This document shows positions 28,037 to 37,443 of a stretch of 64,000 nt of DNA, in pieces; within the stretch, counting starts at the first letter, position 1, and each line of letters opens with the position of its first letter. Source of the stretch: Streptomyces canus. Lineage in GTDB: Bacteria > Actinomycetota > Actinomycetes > Streptomycetales > Streptomycetaceae. Position numbers and translations under genes: made by a program. The notes under the pieces were generated by a model, which saw nothing but the letters and a program-made list of their open reading frames with translations, had not been told where the DNA came from and made no database searches. The stretch is taken from assembly GCF_001514145.1 (NCBI RefSeq), contig NZ_KQ948673.1, forward strand, positions 147,963-211,962, read 5' to 3'.

Positions 28037-28549
28037 ATGCTGATCGTCATCGGCGGCCTGCCTGCCACCGGCAAGACCACTCTCGCGCGGCTCCTGGCCT
28101 CCCGGACGGGCGCGGTCCATCTGCGGGTCGACACCATCGAGCAGGCGGTCGTCCGCTCCGGACTGGCCCGGCATCCCGTGGGGCCGGTGGGCTATGTCGT
28201 GGGGTACGCCCTCGCCGAGGAGCAGCTGCGGCAGGGGCTCACGGTGATCGCGGAGTCCGTCAACCCGCTGGCGATCACGCGCGATGCCTGGTGCGCCGCC
28301 GCGACGAGGGCCGGGGTGCCCGTGGTCGAGGTGGAGGTCGTCTGCTCCGATCCGGACGAGTACCGGCGCCGCGTGGACTCGCGCTCGGTGGACATCCCGG
28401 ACCTGCCGCTGCCCACCTGGCAGCAGATCGCCGATCGGGAGTACGAGCCGTGGCATCGGGACCGCCTCGTGGTCGACACCGCGGGTCAGGAGCCCGGGGA
28501 TGCGCTGGGCCCGCTGCTCGATGCGATCCTCACCGCAGGTCCCGGGTGA
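28037..28549 (+). CDS. P-loop kinase-like ATPase (AAA_33/zeta-like)
   Basis: 170 aa. The Walker A motif GGLPATGKTT is at residues 6-15, followed by LRVDTIEQAV. The C-terminal part has the lid-type Arg-rich stretch (EYRRRVDSRSVDIPDLPLP). Proteins like this are small-molecule kinases of the gluconate/chloramphenicol kinase or zeta-toxin fold. Substrate is unknown and no antitoxin partner is adjacent. AGGGT 11 bases before the ATG suggests a leaderless message. Its 3' end overlaps the convergent GNAT gene by 20 bases. Confidence 0.8.
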   Translation: MLIVIGGLPATGKTTLARLLASRTGAVHLRVDTIEQAVVRSGLARHPVGPVGYVVGYALAEEQLRQGLTVIAESVNPLAITRDAWCAAATRAGVPVVEVEVVCSDPDEYRRRVDSRSVDIPDLPLPTWQQIADREYEPWHRDRLVVDTAGQEPGDALGPLLDAILTAGPG

Positions 28550-28985
28550 AGACGACGCGGGGGCGGCCGGGGCCGTCGTAGTCCTCCACCACGCGGACGT
28601 CGAAGCCGAGGCTGCGGTGGAAGGCGATGGAGCCCTCGTTGGTGACCGAGGTGATCGCTTTGAGGCGGACCGCTCCCTGCCCGCGGGCGGCCTCGGTGAA
28701 CGCCTCGTAGAGGGTACGGCCGAGGCCCGTGCCGCGGGTGTCGTCGCGGGTGGCGATCATGTGGACGTAGCCGGTGTGGTCGGGGGTGACGAATCCGAAG
28801 AGGTAGCCGCGGATGCCGTCCTCTGCCCGGGCGACCAGACAGGTGGTGCCGAACTCCTGCACCAGCGCCGTGAGATGGAGCGCGCGGAGGTCGCGCTCAC
28901 CCCAGTAGCGGGCGTGGTCCGCCAGGACCTGGTGGAGATCGCTGACATCGGCGAGGTCGATTCGGACGGCCATGGCGTCGATCAT
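28530..28985 (-). CDS. GNAT family N-acetyltransferase
   Basis: 151 aa from the ATG at 28985, chosen because it overlaps the WYL regulator stop by 4 bases; an ATG 4 codons later is also possible. The acetyl-CoA loop is RGTGLGRTLYEAF, and NEGSIAFHRSLGFDV is the usual C-terminal helix-strand. The substrate cannot be told. Translational coupling to the WYL regulator suggests that the two are made together. Confidence 0.87.
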   Translation of the reverse strand: MIDAMAVRIDLADVSDLHQVLADHARYWGERDLRALHLTALVQEFGTTCLVARAEDGIRGYLFGFVTPDHTGYVHMIATRDDTRGTGLGRTLYEAFTEAARGQGAVRLKAITSVTNEGSIAFHRSLGFDVRVVEDYDGPGRPRVVFTRDLR

Positions 28986-29959
28986 GGCACGACGTCGGAC
29001 GCGTCCCGGTAACGGGCGGCCGTGCGGCGCGCGGTCTCCGCCAACTCCCTGCGGACGTCCGCCGGTTCGAGGACCTCGGCGTCGGGGCCGAAGCCGAGCA
29101 GACGGCGGCAGGCGGAGCGCCGGTCGTCGAAGTGCAGGACCAGGCGGTACCGGCCGGGTTCCTCGGGATCGGGGACCGCCCGTGGCGCCGACTCCGTGTC
29201 GCCGAGTACCTGCGGAAGTGCGGCGAGTCCTGCGGTCGACAGGCTTACGGTGACCGGGAGTTGGTCGAGGCTCGCCTCGAACTCGGCCGTCCAGCGGGCC
29301 CAATGGGCCGGCAGGTCGAAGTCGGCGGGGCGGGCGAAGGTCTCGGGCAGGAGTTCCGCCTCCGTGATTCTCGACGCCCGGTGCGCGCGGATGCCCCGGT
29401 CGGACCGCACGACCAGGTACCAGACGCCCGCCTTCACGACCAGGCCCAGCGGGTCCACGTCGGACCGGGCGTCACGCTGCACGTGCCGCAGACGCAGACG
29501 CCTGTCCCGGCGTACGGCGTCGACCAGCACGGCGAGGTGCGCGACCGGTTCCGGTGGCTTGAACCAGGCCTGGGTGTCGATGTGGAAGCGGCTCGCCGTC
29601 AGGCTCACCTGATCGCGGCCCGCCGCCGGCAGGGCGGACAGCAGTTTCAGGCGCGCCTGGGCCAGCGCGTCGCCCAGCGCGATCCGTTCCAGCGGGCCGC
29701 CCCCGGAGGCGACCGCCAGCAGGGCCGTCGCCTCCTCCGCGCTGATACCGAGCAGCGGACTGCGCCAGCCCTCCATGAGACGGCAGCCGCCGCCGGGGCC
29801 GCCGCTCGCCACCACCGGTATGCCCGCCGCACTCAGCGCCTCCAGGTCCCGGTAAACGGTACGGACCGAGACCTCCAGCTCCGCCGCGAGGTGACGGGCC
29901 GTCATCTGTCCACGGGACTGAAGGCAGAGCAGGAGGGACAGCAGCCGGTCCGCGCGCAT
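28982..29959 (-). CDS. WYL-domain transcriptional regulator (YafY/DeoR-like)
   Basis: 325 aa. Residues 1-60 are a winged helix (MRADRLLSLLLCLQSRGQMT; VSVRTVYRDLEALSAAGIPV). The WYL domain spans about 140-220 (VDPLGLVVKAGVWYLVVRSD), followed by a WCX extension. These regulators sense small ligands or nucleic-acid fragments and mostly repress. It is divergent from the small gene at 30071, with a perfect 18-bp inverted repeat between them. That repeat is the obvious candidate operator. Confidence 0.92.
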   Translation of the reverse strand: MRADRLLSLLLCLQSRGQMTARHLAAELEVSVRTVYRDLEALSAAGIPVVASGGPGGGCRLMEGWRSPLLGISAEEATALLAVASGGGPLERIALGDALAQARLKLLSALPAAGRDQVSLTASRFHIDTQAWFKPPEPVAHLAVLVDAVRRDRRLRLRHVQRDARSDVDPLGLVVKAGVWYLVVRSDRGIRAHRASRITEAELLPETFARPADFDLPAHWARWTAEFEASLDQLPVTVSLSTAGLAALPQVLGDTESAPRAVPDPEEPGRYRLVLHFDDRRSACRRLLGFGPDAEVLEPADVRRELAETARRTAARYRDASDVVP

Positions 29960-29988
29960 CGGGCGATCACCTCATCGACGTAGGACTG

Positions 29989-30029
29989 ACGGCCGTATGG
30001 CTGACAAAGGATGTCAGCCATACGGCCGT
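29989..30029. promoter_or_regulatory. Perfect 18-bp inverted repeat, probable WYL operator
   Basis: ACGGCCGTATGGCTGACA and TGTCAGCCATACGGCCGT are exact complements separated by 5 bases. The repeat lies midway between divergent starts (30 and 42 bases away), so it cannot be a terminator for either gene. Confidence 0.8.
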
Positions 30030-30070
30030 AGCGTCATCCGCGAAGCCCCCGATCAGCAGGGAGACAGCAC

Positions 30071-30439
30071 ATGATCACCGGATACGTCATCGGCGAGAGC
30101 CTTCGGCCCGGCGCGGTGTTCGAGCCGCGCGGACTGCGGTTGCGGAAGGTCGGCAGAGTCGAGATCGGCGGGGCGAGCGACGCGCAGCCACCGGTGTGGA
30201 CGCTCGTCGAGTGGGAGACCGACGGCGACGACGTCGGTGCCCTGGCGGAGGCGCTCGCCGAGGCGTTGGGGCCGGAGCTCGGCTGGTACGCCGATTTCAC
30301 CGCCGGGGACGAGCGCGTGGTCGTCTTCGCGGGGAAGGTGTTCCGCTATCGGCGCGGCGACGAGGCGGGCCGCGCCGAAGCGGTGGCGTACGGGCGGTCG
30401 GTGGGGACGCCGGGGCATCAGCTCGACTGGGAGGAGTGA
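30071..30439 (+). CDS. Small hypothetical protein, likely WYL-regulator target
   Basis: 122 aa, ATG start with AGGGAG 7 bases upstream. The sequence is alpha/beta (ITGYVIGESLRPGAVFEP; VWTLVEWETDGDD; LGWYADFTAGDERVVVFAGK) and ends GTPGHQLDWEE. I recognise similar short proteins next to WYL regulators in actinobacteria but no function. The only gene on this side of the operator, it is probably derepressed when the regulator senses its signal. It converges on a monooxygenase gene 7 bases away. Confidence 0.72.
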   Translation: MITGYVIGESLRPGAVFEPRGLRLRKVGRVEIGGASDAQPPVWTLVEWETDGDDVGALAEALAEALGPELGWYADFTAGDERVVVFAGKVFRYRRGDEAGRAEAVAYGRSVGTPGHQLDWEE

Positions 30440-30446
30440 CCTCGCT

Positions 30447-31823
30447 TCACGACGCGACCCGCTGCTCGTCCTGGACGTCGTCCGGGTGGGCCAGGCCGAG
30501 GTGGTGGCGGAGGGTCGGGCCCTCGTACTCGGTGCGGAAGACGCCCTGTTCCTGGAGGAGCGGGACGACCTTGTCGGCGAAGGCGTCGAGGCCGGTCGGG
30601 GTGATGTGCGGGACGAGGATGAAGCCGTCGCTCGCGTCGGCCTGCACATACTCGTTGATCGTGCGGGCGATCGTCTCCGGCGAGCCGATGAAGTTCTGCC
30701 GGTTGCCGGTGTGGATGACCAGGTCGCGGATGGACCAGTTGTTGGCGGCGGCCAGTTCGCGCCATTCGCGGGCGGTGGCCAGCGGGTCGCGGTACATGCG
30801 GACCTGGGCACGCCCCTTGGAGATGTGGTTGTCGCTGACATCCGGGTCGATGTCGGGAAGCGGTCCTTCGGGGTCGTACGACGACAGGTCCCGGTTCCAG
30901 ACGAACTCCAGGTGCTTCAGCGCGGTGGCTCCGCTGACCTGCTGGCGCCTGACGATCCGCGCCAGTTCCTCGGCCTCGGCGTCGGTGTCCGCGAGGGCGA
31001 AGGAGGCGGCGGGCAGGATCAGCAACTGGTCGTGGCGGCGGCCGTACTTGGCAAGGCGGTTCTTGACGTCCGTGTAGAAGGCCTGGCCCTCCTTGAGGGT
31101 GGCGTACCGGCTGAAGATCGCGTCGGCACCGGACGCGGCGAACTCCCGGCCCTCCTCGGAGTCGCCGGCCTGGAAGACGACCGGGCGGCCCTGCGGGGAG
31201 CGCGGGACGTTGAACCGGCCGTGGATGTCGAAGTGCTGACCGGTGTGCACGAAGGAGCCGGCCTTCGCGTCCCGCAGGAACACCCCTGACTCCTGATCGG
31301 CGAGGATCTCGTCGCCGTGCCAGGAGTCGAAGAGCTCCTGGGTGGTGGCGAGGAACTCCTTGGCGCGGGAGTAGCGCTCCTCCTGGGGCAGGAAGCCGCC
31401 GCGGCGGAAGTTCTCGCCGGTGAAGGCGTCCCAGGAGGTGACGACGTTCCATGCGGAGCGGCCGCCGGAGAGGTGGTCGAGGCTGGCGAACTGGCGGGCC
31501 ACCTCGTAGGGCTCGTTGAACGTGGAGTTGATGGTGCCGGTCAGGCCGAGGTGCTCGGTGACGGCGGCCAGCGCGGCGAGGACCGTGAAGGTGTCGGGGC
31601 GGCCGACGACGTCCAGGTCGTAGATCTTCCCGCCCTGTTCCCGCAGACGCAGGCCCTCGGCGAGGAACAGGAAGTCGAACTTGGCGCGTTCGGCGGTCTT
31701 CGCGAAGTGCGCGAAGGAGCTGAACTCGATGTGGCTGCCGGCCTCGGGGTCGCTCCACACGGTGGTGTTGTTGACGCCCGGGAAATGCGCGGCCAGGTGG
31801 ATCTGCTTCAGCGGCTTGCTCAT
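30447..31823 (-). CDS. FMN-dependent monooxygenase, NtaA/SnaA/DszA (LLM) family
   Basis: 458 aa. It belongs to the bacterial luciferase-like flavin monooxygenases: KQIHLAAHFPGVNNTTVW at the N-terminus, RSAWNVVTS (FMN region), and RPVVFQAGDSEEGREFAA. NtaA-type enzymes use FMNH2 from a separate reductase to split C-S or C-N bonds, for example in sulfones or aminopolycarboxylates. It is the last gene of a unit with a second LLM enzyme 27 bases upstream, preceded by a sulfur-type leader peptide. A role in releasing sulfur from organosulfur compounds is likely but inferred. Confidence 0.87.
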   Translation of the reverse strand: MSKPLKQIHLAAHFPGVNNTTVWSDPEAGSHIEFSSFAHFAKTAERAKFDFLFLAEGLRLREQGGKIYDLDVVGRPDTFTVLAALAAVTEHLGLTGTINSTFNEPYEVARQFASLDHLSGGRSAWNVVTSWDAFTGENFRRGGFLPQEERYSRAKEFLATTQELFDSWHGDEILADQESGVFLRDAKAGSFVHTGQHFDIHGRFNVPRSPQGRPVVFQAGDSEEGREFAASGADAIFSRYATLKEGQAFYTDVKNRLAKYGRRHDQLLILPAASFALADTDAEAEELARIVRRQQVSGATALKHLEFVWNRDLSSYDPEGPLPDIDPDVSDNHISKGRAQVRMYRDPLATAREWRELAAANNWSIRDLVIHTGNRQNFIGSPETIARTINEYVQADASDGFILVPHITPTGLDAFADKVVPLLQEQGVFRTEYEGPTLRHHLGLAHPDDVQDEQRVAS

Positions 31824-31850
31824 GACGTGCGGTCCTTCCGGCTCAAAGGC

Positions 31851-33056
31851 TCAGGCGGCGGCGTAGCGGTTGGCGGGGCGGCCGAGGCCGAGCAGGCCCC
31901 GCAGGGTGTCGGCCTCGTAGGCGGTGCGGAAGGCGCCCCGGCGCTGGAGTTCGGGGACCAGGCCGCGGGTGATCGCCGGGAGGTCGTGGCCGAGGACGGC
32001 GGGCCGCAACCGGAAGCCGGTGAGGCCGGCTGCCTGGAACTCACGGAGCAGATCCGCGAGTTGGGAAGGGCTGCCGGTGAAGATGCGGGCGTCGCTCTGG
32101 TACGGCTCGCCCGCGAGCGCATCGAGACGGTCCCGGCGGGCGGCGGCCTCGGCGGGGTCGTCGTCGAGGAAGACGACCAAGTCGCCGAAGACATGGAGGA
32201 GTTCGTCGCTCCGCCCGGCGGTCTCCTGCTCGGCGCGGATCTCGGCGACGATCGCGCGGGCCTGGTCGGTGTCGTGCGGGGTGACGTAGCCGACGTCGGC
32301 CTGGCGGGCGATGAGCCGATAGGGGACGGTCTGGTGACCGAGGGCGGTGACGAGCGGCTGGCCCTGCGGCGGTCGTGGCGTGATGGAGGGGCCCTTGACG
32401 CTGAAGTGCTTCCCCTCGAAGTCGATGTAGTGCAGCTTGTCCCGGTCGATGAAACGGCCGGTGGCGGCGTCGCGGATCTCGGCGTCGTCCTCCCAGCTGT
32501 CCCAGAGCCGGCGCACGGCCTCCACGTAGTCGGCGGCCTCGTCGAAGAGGTCGGTGACCACGGGGCTGTCGTATCCCTCGATCGGGGGGATCGAACGGCG
32601 GCCGAAGTGTGCGGCCTCGTTGGGGCGCGCGGTGATCTGGACACGGAGGCCTGCCCGGCCCGTGCTGACGTAGTCGAGGGTCGCGACGGCCTTGGAGATG
32701 TGGAAGGGCTCTGTGTGGGTGGCCACCACGGTGGGGACCAGGCCTATGTGTCGGGTGAGCGGGGCGATGCGCGAGGCGATCAGGACGGCGTCGAGCCGGC
32801 CGCGTACCTGGTCGGTGCGCTCGTCGGGGTCGAGGAAATGGGAGGACTGCGGGCCGAGGCCGTCCTCGATGGTGACGAAGTCGAGCAGGCCGCGCTCTGC
32901 CTCGGCGACCAGGTCGGCCCAGTATCCGGCGGTGAGCAGGTCGCGGGGCCGGGCCTCTGGCTCGCGCCAGGAGGCGGGGTGCCAGCCGGTGCCGTCCAGA
33001 GCGACGGCGAGATGCAGTGAGGAGAGAGCCGAAGAAGAGGAAGATGAGGGGGACAC
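31851..33056 (-). CDS. LLM-class flavin-dependent monooxygenase
   Basis: 401 aa, GTG start with GGAAGG 9 bases upstream. LHLAVALDGTGWHPASW, DFVTIEDGLGPQ, AALDYVSTGRAG-like TLDYVSTGRAGLRVQITARP and HDTDQARAIVAEI match the FMN-dependent LLM family of the NtaA/desulfurisation branch. A Ser-rich start (SPSSSSSSALSS) is unusual. It is the first structural gene after the leader peptide at 33138-33224. It probably works with the downstream LLM enzyme on related substrates. Confidence 0.85.
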   Translation of the reverse strand: MSPSSSSSSALSSLHLAVALDGTGWHPASWREPEARPRDLLTAGYWADLVAEAERGLLDFVTIEDGLGPQSSHFLDPDERTDQVRGRLDAVLIASRIAPLTRHIGLVPTVVATHTEPFHISKAVATLDYVSTGRAGLRVQITARPNEAAHFGRRSIPPIEGYDSPVVTDLFDEAADYVEAVRRLWDSWEDDAEIRDAATGRFIDRDKLHYIDFEGKHFSVKGPSITPRPPQGQPLVTALGHQTVPYRLIARQADVGYVTPHDTDQARAIVAEIRAEQETAGRSDELLHVFGDLVVFLDDDPAEAAARRDRLDALAGEPYQSDARIFTGSPSQLADLLREFQAAGLTGFRLRPAVLGHDLPAITRGLVPELQRRGAFRTAYEADTLRGLLGLGRPANRYAAA

Positions 33057-33137
33057 GGGCGGGTGCCTTCCTGGAGGTCCGTACGAGAGGGCCGGCCCGC
33101 GGATGCGCGGGGCACGGCGGCTGGGGCGTCTGACGGG

Positions 33138-33224
33138 TCAGGAACAACAGAGCGCGGTGGACACGCGCTGGAGATCGATGTGGGGCCGGGAGTGGAGGTG
33201 GGCGGAGCGGAGGGTGCTGGTCAC
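33138..33224 (-). CDS. Sulfur-type leader peptide 1 (HIDLQRVSTALCCS)
   Basis: A 28-codon frame with GTG start and an excellent GAGGAGGTGA ribosome site 7 bases upstream. It ends HIDLQRVSTALCCS and then TGA. This is the conserved end of the short 'putative leader peptides' found in Streptomyces before sulfur-metabolism genes. It is too short for ordinary gene callers. The Cys-Cys near the stop suggests ribosome stalling on low cysteinyl-tRNA, as in mycobacterial cysteine attenuation (family knowledge). It precedes the LLM monooxygenase gene by 81 bases, a spacer with a small GC hairpin. Confidence 0.83.
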   Translation of the reverse strand: MTSTLRSAHLHSRPHIDLQRVSTALCCS

Positions 33225-33280
33225 GCCCGTCACCTCCTCCTTCTGGGCGCGCGACGGCGCCCGGCGGATCTCGTCGTGAG

Positions 33281-34069
33281 TCACAACACCGGGCCCTGGT
33301 GGGATGTTCCTGGACTGCGGACGAGGAGGATGGGCGAGCGGCGGCGCAGGGTGAATCCGATCGACTCGTAGAGCCGGATCGCCTTGGTGTTGTTCGCCGC
33401 CGCGTGCAGGAACGGAGTGTCGCCGCGCTCCCGGATGCCGGCGGCGACCGCGCGGACCAGGCGGGTGGCGAGGCCCCGGCCCCGGTACGCGGGGTCGGTG
33501 CAGACCGCGCTGATCTCGGTCCAGCCGGGCGGCCGGAGCCGCTCGCCGGCCAGGGCGATCAGGCGCTCGTGGTCGCGGATGCCGAGGTAGGTACCGAGTT
33601 CGATGGTCCGCTTGAGGAAGGGTCCCGGCTTGGTGCGGGCGACCAGGTCCAGGATCTCGGGTACGTCGTCGGGGCCCAGCCGTACCGCCTCGGGGGCCGG
33701 TTCGGCGCGCAGCGCGGTGTCGACGAGTTGGACGCCCTCCCCCATAGCCTTAAGGGCATGGGAGGTACCCCCACCCCCGCCGACGATCTCCCAGCCTTCG
33801 GGGACCGTCTCAACGGGCTTGATCCGTACGGTGGTTCCGGGGCCGACGAGCGTACGCAGGTCGGCCCAGGCGGCCGGGGCGCGGGGATCGGCCAGGGCGG
33901 CGAAGGCGTACACGTCGTCCGGGTAGCGGGCGGCGCGGCCGACGCGTTCGGCGAGGTGGGCGTGCGGGCCGTCGAGGGCGGCCCATACGGCGTTGTCGAG
34001 GACGGAGGTGTCGTGCGCGTTGGGTCTCAGGGAGGCTCCGCCTGCGCGGATGTCGGTCTGCTGGGCCAC
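33281..34069 (-). CDS. GNAT acetyltransferase with an in-frame palindromic insertion
   Basis: 262 aa, GTG start. The C-terminal half is a GNAT domain: CTDPAYRGRGLATRLVRAV for acetyl-CoA and NNTKAIRLYESIGFTLRRR. Between residues about 95 and 115 the reading frame passes through a palindromic element coding GGGGGTSHALKAMGEGVQLV. This stretch looks foreign to the fold. It is the last gene of the ABC transporter operon, 40 bases after the binding protein, so it may modify the imported compound. Substrate is unknown. Confidence 0.82.
   Translation of the reverse strand: MAQQTDIRAGGASLRPNAHDTSVLDNAVWAALDGPHAHLAERVGRAARYPDDVYAFAALADPRAPAAWADLRTLVGPGTTVRIKPVETVPEGWEIVGGGGGTSHALKAMGEGVQLVDTALRAEPAPEAVRLGPDDVPEILDLVARTKPGPFLKRTIELGTYLGIRDHERLIALAGERLRPPGWTEISAVCTDPAYRGRGLATRLVRAVAAGIRERGDTPFLHAAANNTKAIRLYESIGFTLRRRSPILLVRSPGTSHQGPVL
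33736..33777. repeat. Streptomyces-type short palindromic repeat inside a coding region
   Basis: CCTCCCCCATAGCC, TTAA, GGGCATGGGAGG, then TACCCCCACCCCC form an imperfect hairpin with a G/C-run tail. I recall elements of this form (CTCCCCCA...TGGGAGGTxCCCCCA) in many Streptomyces intergenic regions. Here it is read in frame within the GNAT gene. Confidence 0.6.
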
Positions 34070-34109
34070 GGAGGCGGAGTCCTTTCCTACCGGGTTCGCC
34101 GAGGACGGG

Positions 34110-35132
34110 TCAGGAGTTGTCGAGCGGCAGCCCGGGCGGGTTGACCTCCGCCTTGGAGACGGCGTCGTGGGAGAGGTTCCACGCGGCCAGCCACTTGGCG
34201 TACTGGCCGTTGTCGATCAGGTGGTTGATCGCGTCGGCGAGGGGCTTGGCGAGGCCGCTGCCCTTCTTGGCGGTCGCGGCGATCAGGCCCTGGAGCGTCT
34301 CGCCGGCACCGGAGTACTGGCCCGCGATGCGGGTCGCGTTGGGCGTGCTCGCGGTCTGGGTGACGTGGTAGGAGGAGTTGGGGCTGGGGCCCAGGTAGGC
34401 GTCGATCTTGCCGCTGGCGAGGGCCAGGTAGATGCTGGGGCTGTCCTGGAAGTACTTGATGGTGAGCTTCTTGCCCTCCTTCTTCAGCTTGGCCTGCCAC
34501 TCCAGCAGGATCCGCTCCTGGTTGGTGCCGGCGCCGACCGAGACCGTCTTGCCCGCGAGGGCCTCGTAGTCGCCGTCGAAGGTCCACTTCGAGGTCTTGA
34601 GCGTCTCGAAGGCGAGGTCGTCCTTGCGGTAGGAGGCGAACTCGTACTTCTGCTTGCGCTCCTCGGTGTCGGTGATGTTCGAGAACCCGACGTTCACCTT
34701 GCCGCTGTCGATGCCGACGAAGAGGTTCTCCCACGTGAACCGCTTGACCTCGGGTTCCAGGCCGAGGACGGCGGCGACCAGGCGGGCCAGGTCGGTCTCG
34801 GAGCCGGTGAGGGTCTTCTGGTCGCTGCCCACGAAGCCCAGGGGCGGGGATCCGGAGGGCAGGGTGCCGGAACCGATGACCAGCTTGCCGCTCTTCTTCA
34901 CGGCGGCGGGCAGTTCGGCGCTGATGGACTTCACCTCGGCGACCTTGAGCGCGGTCTCCTTGGCGGCGCCGTTGGACAACCGGCCCACGGTCACCGTGCC
35001 GGCGCTGTCGGTCGTCCTGGTGGCGGCGTCGCTGTCACCGCCGCAGGCCGCGAGCCCGCCGGCGAGGGTGGCGACGGTGGTCGCCGCGGTGATGCCGCGT
35101 ATCAGGCTGCGTCGGGAGGGGTGAATGGGCAT
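34110..35132 (-). CDS. Amino-acid-type ABC transporter substrate-binding lipoprotein
   Basis: 340 aa. The N-terminus has both a twin-arginine-like start (PSRRSLIRG) and a lipobox LAGGLAAC with Cys 30 as the lipidated residue. The mature part is an SBP_bac_3 domain: KSGKLVIGSGTLPSGSPPLG, FTWENLFVGIDSGKVNVGFS and GKTVSVGAGTNQERILLEW. Family members bind amino acids, cystine or related compounds. With the monooxygenases and leader peptides nearby, a sulfur compound is the likely ligand. The permease and ATPase genes precede it in the same operon. Confidence 0.9.
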   Translation of the reverse strand: MPIHPSRRSLIRGITAATTVATLAGGLAACGGDSDAATRTTDSAGTVTVGRLSNGAAKETALKVAEVKSISAELPAAVKKSGKLVIGSGTLPSGSPPLGFVGSDQKTLTGSETDLARLVAAVLGLEPEVKRFTWENLFVGIDSGKVNVGFSNITDTEERKQKYEFASYRKDDLAFETLKTSKWTFDGDYEALAGKTVSVGAGTNQERILLEWQAKLKKEGKKLTIKYFQDSPSIYLALASGKIDAYLGPSPNSSYHVTQTASTPNATRIAGQYSGAGETLQGLIAATAKKGSGLAKPLADAINHLIDNGQYAKWLAAWNLSHDAVSKAEVNPPGLPLDNS

Positions 35133-35184
35133 GGCTGTCCTTAGGAGTTGGGAGAAAGGGGGTCAGGAGTGGGGGAAAGGCGGT

Positions 35185-35948
<764 letters not shown>

Positions 35949-35952
<4 letters not shown>

Positions 35953-36932
35953 ACGGCGGCCTCCCTGCGTATGCGGGCCCGCAGGTCGGTGAGACCGGCG
36001 CGCAGTTTCTGGAGCGGGGTCGGCGGCAGGGAGCGGGTGGCGCCCCGGGCGTAGTACCGCTCGACATAGAACTGAACGACGGACACGGCGCTGGTGAGGA
36101 TCAGGTACCAGACGGTGGCGACCAGGAGCAGCGGCACGATGTCTCCGGGGTAGGTGGAGCCCATGGACTGCACGGTGCCGAACAGGTCGAGCAGGGAGAC
36201 GTAGAAGACCAGCGAGGTGCTCTTGATGAGGCCGATGAGCTGGTTGACGTAGTTCGGGGTGATCGAGCGCAGCGCCTGCGGAAGGACGATCTTCCGGAAC
36301 TGGTAGCCCCTGGGCAGACCGAGTGCCGAGGCCGCCTCGTGCTGGCCCTGGTCGACGGAGAGGATGCCGCCGCGGACGACCTCCGCGGCGTAGGCGGCCT
36401 CGTTGAGGCTGAGGCCGATCACCGCGATGACCATGTCGGTGGCGAGCCGGGACTCGTCGAAGGAGAAGAAGGCCGGCCCGAAGGGGACGCCGACGCTCAG
36501 CGTCTTGTACAGGGCGCTGAAGTTGTAGAGGAACAGCAGGAGGACGATCAGTGGAATGGAGCGCAGAGCCCAGACATAGGTCCAGCTCACCGCCCGCAGT
36601 ACCGGGCTCTTCGAGAGCCGGGCCAGGGCGAGCAGGATGCCGCCGAGGAGTCCCAGCACCGCGCTGTAGGCGGTGACTTCCAGGGTGATCACAAGCCCGT
36701 CGAGGACGGTCGGCCGCAGGAACCAGTAGCCGAACCGGTCCCACTGGTAGAACGGATTGGTCACCAGGCCGTGGACGAACTGGGCCGTCAGAACCAGGAC
36801 GACGGCGGTGGCGATCCAGCGGCCCGGTCGCCTCAGCGGCAGAACTCGCTGCGCTGCGAGTGGTTTTGACGGGGCGTCGGGCTGCGGCGGTGCCTCGGTG
36901 ACGGACACGGCGGCGCCTGGGGGTTCACTCAT
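35949..36932 (-). CDS. Amino-acid ABC transporter permease (HisM/TcyB type)
   Basis: 327 aa, five to six membrane helices. The conserved cytoplasmic EAA loop is visible: EAAYAAEVVRGGILSVDQGQ followed by HEAASALGLPRGYQFRKIVL. A long N-terminal tail (about 40 residues) and a first helix FVHGLVTNPFYQWDRFGYWF precede the core. It is the first structural gene of the operon, 154 bases after leader peptide 2. Those 154 bases include a CGTACT/AGTACG hairpin at 36982-37001. Confidence 0.93.
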
Positions 36933-37086
36933 GAGGGGGCTCCGGCGGAGTCGGGTTTCCCCTGGGGCACTGCGAACACGGCGTACTACGGCGGCAGTAC
37001 GTGACGCTCGGGCACCGGGGGCTGGGCGGACGACGGCACACCGCGAACGCGGCGTTCGTCAGGAACGCGGGGGCTGGGAAGGAGAG

Positions 37087-37236
37087 TCAGCCCCGACAGC
37101 GGGCACGGCCCGGTGCGGTACACAGTGCGCTGCTCACGCGGAGCAGATCGACGCTCCGGTCGGCCACGAGCACGTTCGTGTACGGCTGTACGCAGCTCGG
37201 GGAGCGGCGCGTGGCCGTCCTGGAGGCTGCGTACAT
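37087..37236 (-). CDS. Sulfur-type leader peptide 2 (VDLLRVSSALC)
   Basis: 49 codons from the ATG at 37236. It contains the family core ADRSVDLLRVSSALCTAPG and ends in GRARCRG. The ending is longer than usual, with two Cys codons. It lies between a strong promoter (37391-37420) and the ABC permease. Placement and motif match the other two leaders in this island. It is probably an attenuation peptide for the transporter operon. Confidence 0.7.
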   Translation of the reverse strand: MYAASRTATRRSPSCVQPYTNVLVADRSVDLLRVSSALCTAPGRARCRG

Positions 37237-37390
37237 GTCCGTCACCGTGCTCTTCCGGCCCCTGGGGCCCCTCGCGCTTACCGAAACGTCATCCGGTCCG
37301 GTCGTCACCTGGGGCACCCCACCGCGGAGCGAGGGTTGCCGGTCAGCAAGCCAGGGCTTGTCGCTGACACTCATGACCGTTCTGGGCCGT

Positions 37391-37420
37391 AGTTAAGACA
37401 ATTGCCCGAACGAATGTCAA
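37391..37420 (-). promoter_or_regulatory. Promoter of the leader/ABC transporter operon
   Basis: On the minus strand TTGACA (37420-37415) and TTAACT (37396-37391) are separated by 18 bases, close to the housekeeping sigma consensus. The initiation point would be about 150 bases before leader peptide 2. Confidence 0.6.
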
Positions 37421-37443
37421 TCCTGGTCCATCAGGTGGAACCC

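Noticed and set aside
28037..28985. Kinase-GNAT pair as a zeta-type toxin-antitoxin module
   Set aside because: Genes are convergent rather than co-transcribed, and the GNAT is coupled to the WYL regulator instead.
29989..30029. Terminator reading of the 18-bp inverted repeat
   Set aside because: It lies upstream of both divergent genes, with no transcript ending there.
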